Positions 15,095-15,884 of a DNA stretch of 15,884 nucleotides are shown here, piece by piece; positions within the stretch are counted from its first letter, which is position 1; every line of letters starts with the position of its first letter. Source of the stretch: Planctomycetota bacterium (lineage in GTDB: Bacteria > Planctomycetota > Brocadiia > SM23-32); the NCBI GenBank assembly GCA_018334735.1, contig JAGXLK010000006.1, positions 1-15,884 of the forward strand. Direction: 5' to 3'. The translations under genes and the position numbers were made by a program. The notes beneath the pieces are model-generated. The model made no database searches and was not told the DNA's origin. It worked only from the letters and a program-made list of their open reading frames with translations.

Positions 15095-15884
15095 ATGAAC
15101 GTGTTGTTTGAGTCACTGACGTATCCCGCCGGCGTTGAAGGCCGGCTGATCCCGGTGCAGTCGAAGCCCGTGGTGCGCGAAACACCGGTCTTGATCGGCG
15201 ACAACGCCGTGGACGGATTGGGCGCCGTGATCTACGGGACCGTGCTGCGCGATGGCGGGATTTACCGAATGTGGTACCAGGCCTTTCCGAAGGCGTGGGG
15301 GGGCGGCGATGTGTCGTACGTGGGATACGCCGAATCCGACGACGGCGATGAGTGGAGGAAGCCGGAACTCGGACTGGTCGAGTCGGGCGGCGATGCGAAG
15401 AACAACCTGACCGACCTCGGCTTCCACGCCCCGTCGGTGTTTATCGACCCGACCGCGCCCGCCACGCATCGCTATCGCGGCGTGGGTTGCGCGATGCGGC
15501 ACCGGGAGGGCTCCTTCCAACAGATCGTAGGGTCAGGCTATTACCTGGCGCACTCAAGCGACGGGCTGCATTGGGAGCTGAGCGACACGTGGCCGGCGTG
15601 GGAGGGGGTGGACGTTATCACCAGCGTCTATCATCCGGCGCGGGCGTGTGCACAGGTGGCCCTCAAGCGCCTCGCCCGCTACCGAGGGATCCCGCGCCGC
15701 GCGATCTGGGAAGGGGCCGTGGTCGACGGGGAGCCGCAACCGTGCCGACGAGCGCTCGTCCCGGACGATTTCGACGACGTGGCCGCTGCGGCCCGCGGTT
15801 TCGCCAGTGGGGACTACTACGGCATGGGCATGCAGCCGGCGGGTCAGGGCACGGTGGGATTCCTCTGGAACTTCCGTCACTGGC
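15095..15884 (+). CDS. Five-bladed-propeller glycosidase-like protein, 3' end beyond window
   Basis: An open frame of 263 codons runs to the window edge. It starts MNVLFESLTYPAGVEGRLIP without a signal peptide, so the product is probably cytoplasmic. DGGIYRMWYQAFP (about 53-65), VGYAESDDGDEWRKPELGL (about 76-94) and YLAHSSDGLHWELSD (about 150-164) match the blade pattern of GH32/43/68-like five-bladed propellers (RMWY..., ...YAxSxDGxxWxKP). The ribosome binding site AAAGGA lies in the shared 36-nt leader. Catalytic residues cannot be assigned because the gene is incomplete. It could be an intracellular hydrolase or an inactive homologue. Confidence 0.7.
   Translation, partial: MNVLFESLTYPAGVEGRLIPVQSKPVVRETPVLIGDNAVDGLGAVIYGTVLRDGGIYRMWYQAFPKAWGGGDVSYVGYAESDDGDEWRKPELGLVESGGDAKNNLTDLGFHAPSVFIDPTAPATHRYRGVGCAMRHREGSFQQIVGSGYYLAHSSDGLHWELSDTWPAWEGVDVITSVYHPARACAQVALKRLARYRGIPRRAIWEGAVVDGEPQPCRRALVPDDFDDVAAAARGFASGDYYGMGMQPAGQGTVGFLWNFRHW

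Overview
The window looks like chromosomal DNA of an uncultured bacterium of the PVC/Lentisphaerota-Kiritimatiellota-Planctomycetota type. The evidence is indirect: a prepilin-like protein with an N-terminal methylation motif and a C-terminal H-X9-DG motif, a DUF4838-type glycan-degradation protein, a secreted PQQ-like propeller protein and a large GH-like protein. These gene types are abundant in that group. No rRNA, tRNA, CRISPR array, transposase or phage gene is visible. All supported genes lie on the + strand.

Region 1 (about 324-5228) is a compact five-gene operon behind a promoter with perfect TTGACA and TATAAT boxes. It encodes two paralogous membrane-anchored SPFH/band-7 proteins (446-2158 and 2198-3796), a two-helix membrane protein with a cytoplasmic winged-helix domain (3800-4219), an Fn3-like plus zinc-ribbon protein (4248-4898) and a small charged helical protein (4932-5228). 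The SPFH proteins carry about three MVP-like repeats of 50-55 residues before the SPFH domain and a long coiled coil after it. My inference is a large hetero-oligomeric membrane ring or cage with dedicated partner proteins, plus a possible membrane-to-DNA regulatory link. I do not recognise this operon as a named system, and it is the best candidate here for something undescribed.

Region 2 (5229-6432) is about 1.2 kb without a convincing gene. It is dense in hairpins: two blocks of degenerate TTGCT-type repeats, a 15-bp perfect inverted repeat with arms about 330 nt apart, and several stem-loops, the largest at 6128-6198 with a T-rich 3' flank.

Region 3 (6433-15884) is a carbohydrate-related cluster. 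It contains a prepilin-like gene interrupted by one in-frame TAG, a secreted PQQ-propeller protein, a translationally coupled secreted GH-like protein (1064 aa), a secreted DUF4838 protein (781 aa), and the start of a cytoplasmic five-bladed-propeller glycosidase-like protein that runs off the end. The last two genes are each preceded by the same perfect 36-nt leader containing the ribosome binding site; the first copy begins inside the stop codon of the GH-like gene. GC content rises through this region and is highest in the DUF4838 gene, so a mosaic or inserted cassette is plausible. The genes together suggest degradation of a complex polysaccharide, but the substrate cannot be read from the sequence.
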